Shown piece after piece: positions 1 through 5,387 of a stretch of 5,559 bases of DNA (position 1 is its first letter; each line of letters begins with the position of its first letter). The notes under the pieces were generated by a model. The model had not been told where the DNA came from, ran no database searches, and saw only the letters and a list, made by a program, of their open reading frames with translations. Source of the stretch: Fidelibacterota bacterium (GTDB taxonomy: Bacteria > Fidelibacterota > Marinisomatia > Marinisomatales > J089); the NCBI GenBank assembly GCA_003695105.1, contig RFIZ01000231.1, positions 1-5,559 on the forward strand. Reading direction: 5' to 3'. The position numbers and the translations under genes were made by a program.

Positions 1-1044
1 TGTGTCGGCGAGGTGGGCCGAATCGGGTTTACCAGCCGGCGGGAAATCGGTCACGGAAATCTGGCGGAACGATCCCTGAAACCGGTAATGCCTACCTATG
101 AGGAATTTCCGTACACGATCCGGATCGTTTCGGAGATCATGGAAAGCAATGGCAGTTCTTCCATGGCGTCGGTTTGCGGCGGTTCGCTGGCGTTGATGGA
201 TGCGGGTGTTCCATCCCGCGAGCACGTGGCCGGTATCGCCATGGGCTTGATCCTGGACGGTGAGCGCCATGCCGTGCTGACCGATATTCTGGGGGCCGAA
301 GATCATTTGGGAGATATGGACTTCAAAGTCACCGGAACGCGGGACGGTATTACCGCCATTCAACTGGACTTGAAAATTGAAGGCATTTCTTTTGACCTCC
401 TGGCGGAAGCCCTGGAACAGGCCCGGAAAGGGCGGCTGTATATCCTGGATCTGATGTACCAGGCCCTGCCTGAGCCCAAGGAGATGTCTCCTCATGCTCC
501 CCGAATCATGTCGCTTCAGATTGATCCGGAAAAGATTGGCGGGCTGATCGGTCCGGGAGGAAAAACCATCAAGAAAATCATCGCCGATACAGAATGTTCC
601 ATCGATGTGGATGATGACGGTACTGTGGTGGTGGCGAATCCCGATGCCCGGAAATGTCAGGATGCAGTGGAATTGATTCGCTCCCTGACCATGGATCCGG
701 AAGTAGGTGACGAATTCGATGCTACGGTTACCCGTATCATGGCCTTCGGCGCCTTCGTGGAATTTGCACCCGGCCGTGAAGGACTGGTGCATATTTCGGA
801 ATTGGATTGGAATCGCACCGAACGGGTGGAAGACGTGGTCAAAATCGGCGACAAGGTAAAGGTGCGACTGATTCGGATCGATGATCAGGGCCGGTTTGAT
901 TTCAGCCGGAAAGTGTTATTGCCCAAACCGGAGAATTATGTGGAGGGAAGGCACGGACATGGTGACCGTCGGCCCCATCGCAGTGGTGGACCTCACCATC
1001 GGAGCGGTGGCCATCATTCCGGAAACAGACGTAAACGCTACTAA
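1..1044 (+). CDS. pnp: Polyribonucleotide nucleotidyltransferase (PNPase), C-terminal part; 5' end outside window
   Basis: PNPase degrades RNA 3' to 5' by phosphorolysis in the cytoplasm, often within an RNA degradosome. The frame is open from base 1, and the first codons (VGEVGRIG, then SRREIGHGNLAERSLKP) match the second RNase PH core, so about half of the usual ~700-residue protein lies upstream. Visible in order, numbering from base 1: the phosphate-binding GSSS segment (residues 51-54); the metal-binding aspartates in TDILGAEDHLGDMDFKV (residues 94-110); a KH domain with the IGPGGK loop (183-188, near base 550); and an S1 domain (about 233-305) with the AFGAFVE and GLVHISEL strands. The last ~35 residues are a His/Arg/Gly-rich tail (HRSGG, HHRSGG, HHSG) ending in RRKRY. 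The frame closes with TAA, and ald follows after 20 bases, so the two are probably cotranscribed. The family assignment is essentially certain; only the tail is atypical. Confidence 0.97.
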   Translation, partial: CVGEVGRIGFTSRREIGHGNLAERSLKPVMPTYEEFPYTIRIVSEIMESNGSSSMASVCGGSLALMDAGVPSREHVAGIAMGLILDGERHAVLTDILGAEDHLGDMDFKVTGTRDGITAIQLDLKIEGISFDLLAEALEQARKGRLYILDLMYQALPEPKEMSPHAPRIMSLQIDPEKIGGLIGPGGKTIKKIIADTECSIDVDDDGTVVVANPDARKCQDAVELIRSLTMDPEVGDEFDATVTRIMAFGAFVEFAPGREGLVHISELDWNRTERVEDVVKIGDKVKVRLIRIDDQGRFDFSRKVLLPKPENYVEGRHGHGDRRPHRSGGPHHRSGGHHSGNRRKRY

Positions 1045-1052
1045 CCCATACG

Positions 1053-1059
1053 AAGGGGG
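1053..1059 (+). promoter_or_regulatory. Shine-Dalgarno site of ald
   Basis: AAGGGGG lies 5 bases before the ATG at 1065, just after the pnp stop at 1042-1044. It fixes the ald start and suggests independent translation initiation on a shared pnp-ald transcript. It is the strongest ribosome binding site in the window. Confidence 0.8.
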
Positions 1060-1064
1060 TTACT

Positions 1065-2180
1065 ATGATTGTTGGTGTACCAAAGGAGATCAAGAACAAC
1101 GAATCCCGTGTGGCGTTGACACCGCATGGTGCTGAAGAGCTGATCCATGATGGACACACCGTCCTGGTGGAGACCCATGCGGGTCTTCTGAGCGGCTATC
1201 CCGATGAGATGTATGTCCAGGCCGGTTGCCAGGTGGTGGCCAGTGCCAGGGAGGTCTTCGACCAGTCCGAATTGATTGTGAAAGTCAAGGAACCGCAACC
1301 GGTGGAAATCGACATGATCCGCTCCGATCATACTCTGTTCACCTATTTCCATTTTGCTGCTTCTGAATCCCTGACCAAAGCTTATCTTGAAACGGGTGCG
1401 ACGGCCGTTGCCTATGAGACCATCACAGCCGACAACGGCACCTTGCCGCTGCTGGTACCCATGTCGGAAGTGGCGGGGAGGATGGCCGTCCAGGAAGGGG
1501 CCAAATATCTGGAAAAAGCCCAGGGCGGACGAGGAATTTTACTGGGCGGTGTCCCGGGTGTGGAGCCTGCGGTGGTAACCATCATTGGAGGAGGCGTTGT
1601 CGGTACGAACGCGGCTCACATCGCTTCCGGATTGGGCGCTCACGTCTATATTCTGGACAATAATCTGGCCCGTCTGCGCTATCTGGATGAAATCATGCCG
1701 AAAAATGTCACTACGGTGTTCAGCAATCCTCACAATATTTCCAACCTGTTGACCAAAACCGATTTGTTGATCGGTGCCGTATTGATTCCCGGTTCGAAAG
1801 CTCCGCATCTGGTTACACGCGAAATGCTGAAATTGATGCGACCCGGGAGTGTCATCGTGGATGTGGCAGTGGATCAGGGAGGCTGCGTGGAAACCTGTCA
1901 CCCAACGACCCATGAGAATCCGACGTTTGAAGTCGAGGGAATCATCCATTATTGCGTGGCCAATATGCCCGGTGCAGTACCTTTCACTTCCACGATTGCG
2001 CTCACCAACGCCACTTCCCCATATTTGGCCAAATTGGCCAACCAGGGGGTGGTTCCGGCATTGAAGACGGATCCCCACCTGAGAAACGGCTTGAACACCT
2101 ACCAGGGGAAAGTAACTCATCAGGGGGTGGCCGAGGCCTTCGGCCTGGAATACACCGCTCCGTCTGAGGTGCTTTCGTAA
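1065..2180 (+). CDS. ald: Alanine dehydrogenase (NAD-dependent)
   Basis: Catalyses reversible oxidative deamination of L-alanine to pyruvate and ammonium with NAD, linking alanine use or synthesis to central carbon and nitrogen metabolism; it is cytoplasmic and usually a hexamer. The protein has 371 residues, the same length as the Mycobacterium tuberculosis enzyme. Key positions coincide: Arg15 in NNESRVALTP, Lys75 in VKVKEP, His96 in FTYFHFA, Asp198 in YILDNN (NAD ribose), and the catalytic Asp270 in VDVAVDQGG. The Rossmann glycine motif is IIGGGVVGTNAA (173-184), preceded by GGVPGV (161-166), which is typical of alanine dehydrogenase. The close relative NAD(P) transhydrogenase alpha subunit is disfavoured by these motifs, the length and the absence of a membrane region. 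The start is set by ATG with a strong Shine-Dalgarno 5 bases away. No clear terminator follows the TAA; there is only a weak AT-rich hairpin at 2180-2198. Confidence 0.97.
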   Translation: MIVGVPKEIKNNESRVALTPHGAEELIHDGHTVLVETHAGLLSGYPDEMYVQAGCQVVASAREVFDQSELIVKVKEPQPVEIDMIRSDHTLFTYFHFAASESLTKAYLETGATAVAYETITADNGTLPLLVPMSEVAGRMAVQEGAKYLEKAQGGRGILLGGVPGVEPAVVTIIGGGVVGTNAAHIASGLGAHVYILDNNLARLRYLDEIMPKNVTTVFSNPHNISNLLTKTDLLIGAVLIPGSKAPHLVTREMLKLMRPGSVIVDVAVDQGGCVETCHPTTHENPTFEVEGIIHYCVANMPGAVPFTSTIALTNATSPYLAKLANQGVVPALKTDPHLRNGLNTYQGKVTHQGVAEAFGLEYTAPSEVLS

Positions 2181-2196
2181 ATAAGACAAATTCTTA

Positions 2197-2225
2197 TTGA
2201 AACTGTCCGTTGGTGGCTTTAATAT
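2197..2225 (+). promoter_or_regulatory. Candidate sigma70-type promoter for the merR-like gene and tRNA-Pro(GGG)
   Basis: TTGAAA (2197-2202; 5 of 6 to consensus) is followed after exactly 17 bases by TAATAT (2220-2225; 4 of 6). A transcript would start near 2232, leaving a leader of about 20 bases before the merR-like gene. The gap is AT-rich compared with its surroundings. A small hairpin (AATAAG at 2180-2185 with CTTATT at 2193-2198) overlaps the -35 box. This is a pattern match only; a lineage with a non-canonical housekeeping sigma factor might not use it. Confidence 0.45.
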
Positions 2226-2250
2226 AAAGTGTTAGTTTAAATGGCACTTT
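2226..2250 (+). promoter_or_regulatory. Inverted repeat between the -10 box and the merR-like start; possible operator or leader hairpin
   Basis: AAAGTG (2226-2231) and CACTTT (2245-2250) are perfect inverted 6-base arms with a 13-base centre. In RNA the stem can extend by two U-G pairs and one A-U pair. The right arm abuts the GTG/ATG start region. The position fits either an operator downstream of the -10 box, possibly for autoregulation by the encoded MerR-type protein, or an RNA hairpin at the translation start. Binding by that protein is inference. Confidence 0.3.
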
Positions 2251-2253
2251 GTG

Positions 2254-2607
2254 ATGAGCGAACCAAAACCTGGAATCAAGAAACTGTATTACTCCATCGG
2301 GGAAGTCAGTGAAATCACCGGCATCAAACCCTATGTTCTGCGTTTTTGGGAATCGGAATTTCGGCAGTTAAATCCACCCAAAAACCGGGCCGGCAATCGG
2401 ATCTACCGGCAAAAGGATATTGATCTCATCCTGAAGATTAAATCGTTGTTGTATGAGAAAAAATTCACGATTAAAGGTGCCCAGGAGGTTCTGAGTCATC
2501 CCCAGGCCGCAGAGATGGGCCCGGAAAATCGGAATCAGAAAGTTTCTGCACTTTTAGCATCGATCCGGAATGAGCTAAATTCCATCCTGGATCTTTTGCA
2601 GAATTAA
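2254..2607 (+). CDS. MerR-type HTH DNA-binding protein (small transcriptional regulator)
   Basis: A 117-residue cytoplasmic DNA-binding protein. Residues ~10-75 form a MerR winged helix-turn-helix: YYSIGEVSEITGIKPYVLRFWE is the HTH (the 'YSIGEVA..tGv....LRyWE' pattern), followed by the wing with NRAGNRIYRQKDID and the helices KIKSLLYEKKFTIKGAQEVL. The C-terminal part (about 95-116) is short, amphipathic and Leu-rich (VSALLASIRNELNSILDLL), which fits a dimerisation helix. There is no ligand domain and no cysteine metal site, so this is not a mercury- or copper-sensing MerR; the effector is unknown. A GTG at 2251 directly precedes the ATG used here and would add one residue. No convincing Shine-Dalgarno is visible. 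A promoter and an inverted repeat lie upstream. tRNA-Pro(GGG) begins 3 bases after the stop, so the two probably share a transcript. Confidence 0.9.
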   Translation: MSEPKPGIKKLYYSIGEVSEITGIKPYVLRFWESEFRQLNPPKNRAGNRIYRQKDIDLILKIKSLLYEKKFTIKGAQEVLSHPQAAEMGPENRNQKVSALLASIRNELNSILDLLQN

Positions 2608-2610
2608 CAT

Positions 2611-2687
2611 CGGAGCGTGGCGCAGCCCGGTAGCGCACTGCAATGGGGTTGCAGGGGTCGCGAGTTCAAATCTCGCCGCTCCGACCA
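2611..2687 (+). tRNA. tRNA-Pro (anticodon GGG), CCA encoded
   Basis: A complete 77-base cloverleaf. The 7-bp acceptor stem is CGGAGCG/CGCTCCG, with discriminator A (2684) and encoded CCA (2685-2687). The D stem is GCGC/GCGC. The anticodon stem CTGCA/TGCAG encloses the loop ATGGGGT, with anticodon GGG at 2645-2647. The T stem GCGAG/CTCGC encloses TTCAAAT. The C1-G72 pair is characteristic of bacterial tRNA-Pro, and the A32-U38 loop closure is known for the GGG isoacceptor. It reads CCC and CCU codons. The merR-like stop lies 3 bases upstream, so release must come by RNase P processing or from a promoter inside that gene. Confidence 0.97.
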
Positions 2688-2719
2688 AGAAGGCCGGACC
2701 TGTGTTCGGCCTTCTTTTT
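2688..2719 (+). terminator. Strong intrinsic terminator after tRNA-Pro(GGG)
   Basis: The inverted arms AGAAGGCCG (2688-2696) and CGGCCTTCT (2707-2715) extend inward through a G-U, an A-U and a C-G pair to a 4-base loop (2700-2703). The last A of the tRNA CCA (2687) can pair with 2716. A T-rich tail (TTCTTTTT, 2712-2719) follows. This is a textbook factor-independent terminator for the merR-tRNA transcript. It ends only 7 bases before the ATG of the lipoprotein gene. Confidence 0.9.
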
Positions 2720-2726
2720 GTTGGTC

Positions 2727-3686
2727 ATGATCGTTCATAATATCAAACCACACCGTATCTACCTCTTCCTGATCCTGTGGACTCTCGGAGGTTGCAGTCA
2801 TTCTCCGGAAGGACCCCGTACTTTCCAGCTGGACTGGCAGGCCATCGATTCGTTGAATGCCCAGCTACCCCCGTCGATCACCGTCTATTTCAGTGAAAAC
2901 CGCCGCATCCCGGTTCGGGCCTGGCTGGTAAAGGTACAACCCGACTCGATGTTGGATGTTCAGGTGGTCGTTTCCGAAGATCAAGATCGACGGGAAACAC
3001 CCCAGGAATTTGCAGACCGCCTCCAGGCCGCGGTGATCATCAACGGAGGGTATTTCCTCATGGATCAGACTCCTACCAGTCATGTGGGACTGGTGAAGTC
3101 CCGGGGACGGATTGTAGAACATACATTGCGATCCATCATTCGGGACCGGCAACGGTATTTCGTCAGTCGGGGGGCCGTGGGGTTTGATAGTACCGATCAT
3201 ATGGATATCGCCTGGATCACGGAAAAAGATGATGTCTTGTACGCCCTGGAACGACCGATTCCCAATGCATCGAATCGTCCTGCAGAAGCCGGAGATGTGC
3301 CATCCTGGGAACCGTGGAATCCTTCCGATGCGCTCCAGGCCGGGCCGGTCCTGATCGCGGACGGTAAGATGACCATCCCGGTGGAGGAAGAGGCTTTTTT
3401 CCATACCAGTATCCCGAAGGTGCATCCCCGCACCGCCGTTGGGTACGATACGCAGGGCAACCAATACTATCTGGTGGTTGACGGACGGCAGCCCCAGTCC
3501 CGGGGCATGTATCTGGAAGAATTGGCTCGCACGCTGTTGGATTTGGGCTGTGTGGAGGGACTGAATTTAGACGGAGGCGGATCCAGCGCCATCATAGTCC
3601 GCGGAACCCTGTTGAATCGACCCGCCGGCTCCACCCAACAACGGGAAGTCATGTCCGCCATCGCCATTATGGATCGGAATGAATGA
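2727..3686 (+). CDS. Lipoprotein with phosphodiester glycosidase (NAGPA-type) domain
   Basis: A predicted 319-residue lipoprotein. A positive N-region (KPHR), a hydrophobic stretch (IYLFLILWTL, residues 11-20) and the lipobox LGGC put the lipidated cysteine at Cys23, so it is exported and membrane-anchored. The body matches the phosphodiester glycosidase family (NAGPA/DUF2233), whose human member removes GlcNAc from a phosphodiester to uncover mannose 6-phosphate. Motifs: INGGYF (105-110), RGAVGF (148-153), LQAGPVLI (203-210), HPRTAVGY (233-240), VVDGRQPQSRGM (250-261), GLNLDGGGSSA (278-288). The frame is open further upstream, through the tRNA, but those codons are shadow; ATG 2727 is the first sensible start (TTG 2718 and 2721 are in frame). 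No Shine-Dalgarno is seen. The 3' end overlaps the glycosyltransferase by 8 bases. The natural substrate in bacteria is unknown; a glycosyl phosphodiester of the envelope is the inference. Confidence 0.9.
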   Translation: MIVHNIKPHRIYLFLILWTLGGCSHSPEGPRTFQLDWQAIDSLNAQLPPSITVYFSENRRIPVRAWLVKVQPDSMLDVQVVVSEDQDRRETPQEFADRLQAAVIINGGYFLMDQTPTSHVGLVKSRGRIVEHTLRSIIRDRQRYFVSRGAVGFDSTDHMDIAWITEKDDVLYALERPIPNASNRPAEAGDVPSWEPWNPSDALQAGPVLIADGKMTIPVEEEAFFHTSIPKVHPRTAVGYDTQGNQYYLVVDGRQPQSRGMYLEELARTLLDLGCVEGLNLDGGGSSAIIVRGTLLNRPAGSTQQREVMSAIAIMDRNE

Positions 3687-4338
3687 CTATCCGGCCGTGA
3701 TAATCCCGATATATCGCAACCGGGATTATTTGGATCAACTGATTTCCCGACTACCCCGTTCGCTTCATTCTCACACCATATTTATCGACGATGGCAGTGA
3801 TGATGGAAGCGGCGACTATTTGCGCCGGATCGGATTTCACTGTATATGTTTTCCCCGCAATCGGGGGAAGGGGGAAGCCCTCACTGCCGGATGGCGGGAA
3901 GCCGCCCGTCGCGGCTATCGATCCGTGATTCAGATCGATGGAGATCTTCAACATCCACCGGAAAAGATCATCCAGTTTTTCACCCATCCCCGGGAATTGA
4001 AATATGGATATCGCATCCGGCGCAGGTCGATGCCCATCCATCGGAAATTGTCCAATTTTTTTACCAGTCTCCTCATCTCCGTTCGGACCGGCAAGGTCTT
4101 GAAAGATTCTCAATGCGGTTTCCGGGGGTACCATCTCCAGTCCGTGCAGGCGCTGAAATTCCGGGAACGCCATTTTCACCTCGAGAGCGAAATGGCGATT
4201 AAATTGGGTTTACAAGGGATAAAATTCGTTCCCGTGCCCCTCCCTACGGTGTACGGACATGAACCCTCGGCTATTCATCCCTTTCGGGATACGTTTGAAT
4301 TCGTTTTTCTCTGGTTTCGGAGCTATTTTTGGACGTGA
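3679..4338 (+). CDS. Family 2 glycosyltransferase, polyprenyl-phosphate sugar synthase-like
   Basis: A 219-residue GT-A fold enzyme related to dolichyl-phosphate mannose synthases, which move a sugar from a nucleotide donor to a polyprenyl phosphate at the inner face of the cytoplasmic membrane. Seen in order: VIIPIYRNRDYL (8-19), IDDGSDDGSGDYL (36-48), NRGKGEAL (61-68), the metal-binding DGD of IDGDLQHPPE (86-95), DSQCGFRGY (143-151), FHLESEMAIK (166-175), and a C-terminal PTVYGHEPSAIHPFRDT segment (189-205) typical of the group. It has no transmembrane segments after the catalytic domain, unlike GtrB- or ArnC-type proteins, so it is probably peripheral. ATG 3679 overlaps the end of the lipoprotein gene by 8 bases and only a weak purine run precedes it, so translational coupling is likely. 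The sugar and the acceptor cannot be told from sequence. Confidence 0.92.
   Translation: MNDYPAVIIPIYRNRDYLDQLISRLPRSLHSHTIFIDDGSDDGSGDYLRRIGFHCICFPRNRGKGEALTAGWREAARRGYRSVIQIDGDLQHPPEKIIQFFTHPRELKYGYRIRRRSMPIHRKLSNFFTSLLISVRTGKVLKDSQCGFRGYHLQSVQALKFRERHFHLESEMAIKLGLQGIKFVPVPLPTVYGHEPSAIHPFRDTFEFVFLWFRSYFWT
4319..4322 (+). promoter_or_regulatory. Shine-Dalgarno supporting the TTG start of the DedA-like gene
   Basis: GGAG lies inside the glycosyltransferase coding region, 6 bases before TTG 4329 and 12 bases before the alternative GTG 4335. The spacing favours the TTG, although the GTG forms a classic GTGA stop/start overlap (4335-4338). Confidence 0.45.
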
Positions 4339-4949
4339 ACTGGCTGCGACGGATGTACGACTGGGTCCTGCACTGGGCCGAAACTCCCTATGGACCAGCG
4401 GCATTGGGTTGTCTGGCCTTTGCGGAAGCCTCCTTTTTTCCGGTGCCTCCCGACGTGTTACTGATCGCCCTGGCACTGGGAGCCCGACGCCGGGCGCTCT
4501 GGTTTGCCACGTTGACTTCCGTAGCGTCTGTCAGCGGAGCCATTCTGGGATATGGAATCGGATATTTTGCCTGGTGGCAGTCACCAGGATCTTTTTCCGG
4601 CCTGGCCCATTTCTTCTTTGACACCATCCCCGGATTTTCCGTCGAAGGGTTTTATCACATACAGTCGCTGTATGAGGCCTGGAATTTCTGGATCATATTC
4701 ACCGCCGGATTTACGCCCATTCCCTACAAAGTGTTTACCATAACGGCCGGGGCCTTTCAGATCAACTTCTTCTGGTTTCTGGTGGCTTCGATTGTATCCC
4801 GGTCGGCCCGTTTTTTTCTGGTGGGCGGATTAATCTGGTGGTTCGGTGACCCGATTCGTCACTTCATCGATCGATATTTCAATAAACTGGCCATTGTATT
4901 CACCGCGCTGCTCCTGGGCGGATTCCTCCTGATCAAGTACCTGGTCTGA
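4329..4949 (+). CDS. DedA/YqaA-type (SNARE-associated) membrane protein
   Basis: A 206-residue integral inner-membrane protein of the DedA superfamily, closest in style to the YqaA subgroup. Family marks: FAEASFFPVPPDVLLIAL (31-48), with the acidic residue and the Pro-x-Pro re-entrant element; GYGIGYFAWW (74-83); the second re-entrant element TAGFTPIPYKVFTITAGAF (125-143); and the conserved SRSARFF (157-163). Hydrophobic spans lie at about 22-50, 57-82, 120-148, 148-172 and 187-205. Some DedA proteins are reported to recycle undecaprenyl phosphate or support proton-dependent envelope homeostasis; whether the YqaA branch does so is less certain. It overlaps the glycosyltransferase by 10 bases (TTG 4329, preceded by GGAG). 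GTG 4335, giving 204 residues, is the main alternative start. As the last gene of the run, its partnership with a polyprenyl-phosphate glycosyltransferase suggests lipid-carrier handling. Confidence 0.9.
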   Translation: MDVNWLRRMYDWVLHWAETPYGPAALGCLAFAEASFFPVPPDVLLIALALGARRRALWFATLTSVASVSGAILGYGIGYFAWWQSPGSFSGLAHFFFDTIPGFSVEGFYHIQSLYEAWNFWIIFTAGFTPIPYKVFTITAGAFQINFFWFLVASIVSRSARFFLVGGLIWWFGDPIRHFIDRYFNKLAIVFTALLLGGFLLIKYLV

Positions 4950-4963
4950 TCCTTTCCGGTTCA

Positions 4964-4987
4964 GCCAATCATCAGCCGTAGATTGGC
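4964..4987 (+). other. Hairpin downstream of the DedA-like gene
   Basis: GCCAATC (4964-4970) and GATTGGC (4981-4987) are perfect 7-base inverted arms around a 10-base loop, 15 bases after the DedA-like stop. No T-run follows, so it is not a standard intrinsic terminator. It could stabilise the 3' end of the operon mRNA or mark a factor-dependent end. The rest of 4950-5065 shows nothing recognisable. Confidence 0.4.
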
Positions 4988-5065
4988 GTTGAAAATTGGG
5001 TGATAGAAGCTGAAATGAATCTTCCTGCAGATGTAAATTGACTTGTTCTTTTCTATGAATTTCAT

Positions 5066-5140
5066 CGGGGTGTGGCGCAGTCCGGTTAGCGCGCTACGTT
5101 CGGGACGTAGAGGCCGAGAGTTCAAATCTCTCCACCCCGA
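5066..5140 (+). tRNA. tRNA-Pro (anticodon CGG), CCA not encoded
   Basis: A complete cloverleaf. The 7-bp acceptor stem is CGGGGTG/CACCCCG, with discriminator A at 5140. The D stem is GCGC/GCGC. The anticodon stem CTACG/CGTAG encloses the loop TTCGGGA, with anticodon CGG at 5101-5103. The T stem GAGAG/CTCTC encloses TTCAAAT. The first pair is C-G, as in other bacterial tRNA-Pro. It reads CCG. The bases after the discriminator are CAT, so CCA must be added by tRNA nucleotidyltransferase, unlike the GGG isoacceptor upstream. No good promoter is evident in the gap before it. A GIY-YIG remnant starts 10 bases after its end. Confidence 0.97.
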
Positions 5141-5150
5141 CATTCATTCC

Positions 5151-5387
5151 GTGTATATCCTTTATCGTGTGCGACGGGATCGGTATACTATAGGCAGCAG
5201 CAGTGATCCGGTTCGGCGGTTGCAGGAGCTCAATCAAGGGAAGATCCGATTCATGCGCAGCGAGAGACCCTGGACCGTGGTATACCAGCAATCGTTTCAG
5301 GAAAAGCAAGAGGCCTGAGCGCAGGAGCGTACTCTGAAACCCATGAAGAGCCGGAAGGTCCCGCAGCGACGAATCCGTTCCGGTTAG
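5151..5387 (+). pseudogene. Degenerate GIY-YIG (URI-type) endonuclease gene with in-frame TGA
   Basis: The reading frame from GTG 5151 gives a small GIY-YIG nuclease of the type common as 80-100-residue bacterial proteins: VYIL start, Arg22/Arg23 in DPVRRLQ, LNQGK (27-31), RPWTVVY (39-45), then F..K.EA (49-55). It stops at TGA (5316-5318), but the same frame continues the family pattern AQERTLKPMKSRKV until TAG (5385-5387), so a single base change (for example CGA to TGA) probably broke it. Other damage: the second motif reads YTIG where YYIG is expected, losing the catalytic Tyr; the usual His of 'HN.GK' is Leu27; and the probable metal-binding Glu lies beyond the stop. TGA recoding is unlikely because three neighbouring genes end in TGA. 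The frame is open back through the tRNA with no proper start or Shine-Dalgarno, a frequent feature of tRNA-adjacent GIY-YIG frames. Most likely non-functional. Confidence 0.8.

Noticed and set aside
881..1135. 84-codon + strand frame spanning the end of pnp and start of ald
   Set aside because: It lies in another frame over two well-supported genes and shows no family motifs.
1539..2189. 216-codon minus-strand frame opposite ald
   Set aside because: It is an antisense shadow of ald, with composition unlike a real protein (His/Gln/Arg-rich) and no domain.
2180..2198. Hairpin AATAAG/CTTATT as the ald terminator
   Set aside because: The stem is short and A-T rich and is not followed by a T-run; it overlaps the likely -35 box.
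2643..2726. N-terminal extension of the lipoprotein frame into the tRNA
   Set aside because: Those codons are tRNA and terminator sequence; the signal peptide with its lipobox starts at ATG 2727.
2865..3464. 199-codon minus-strand frame opposite the lipoprotein gene
   Set aside because: Antisense shadow; the + strand frame carries clear NAGPA motifs.
4259..4621. 120-codon + strand frame overlapping the glycosyltransferase/DedA junction
   Set aside because: Out-of-frame shadow; both overlapping real frames have family motifs throughout.
5038..5059. TTGACT and TATGAA as promoter of tRNA-Pro(CGG)
   Set aside because: The spacing between the boxes is only about 10 bases, too short for a sigma70 promoter.
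5043..5150. Start of the GIY-YIG protein at ATG 5043
   Set aside because: The codons from 5043 to 5140 are mainly tRNA-Pro(CGG), so this is read-through and not a true N-terminus.
5316..5318. TGA as a selenocysteine codon
   Set aside because: GIY-YIG nucleases are not known selenoproteins, the catalytic residues are already degenerate, and TGA is an ordinary stop in three neighbours.
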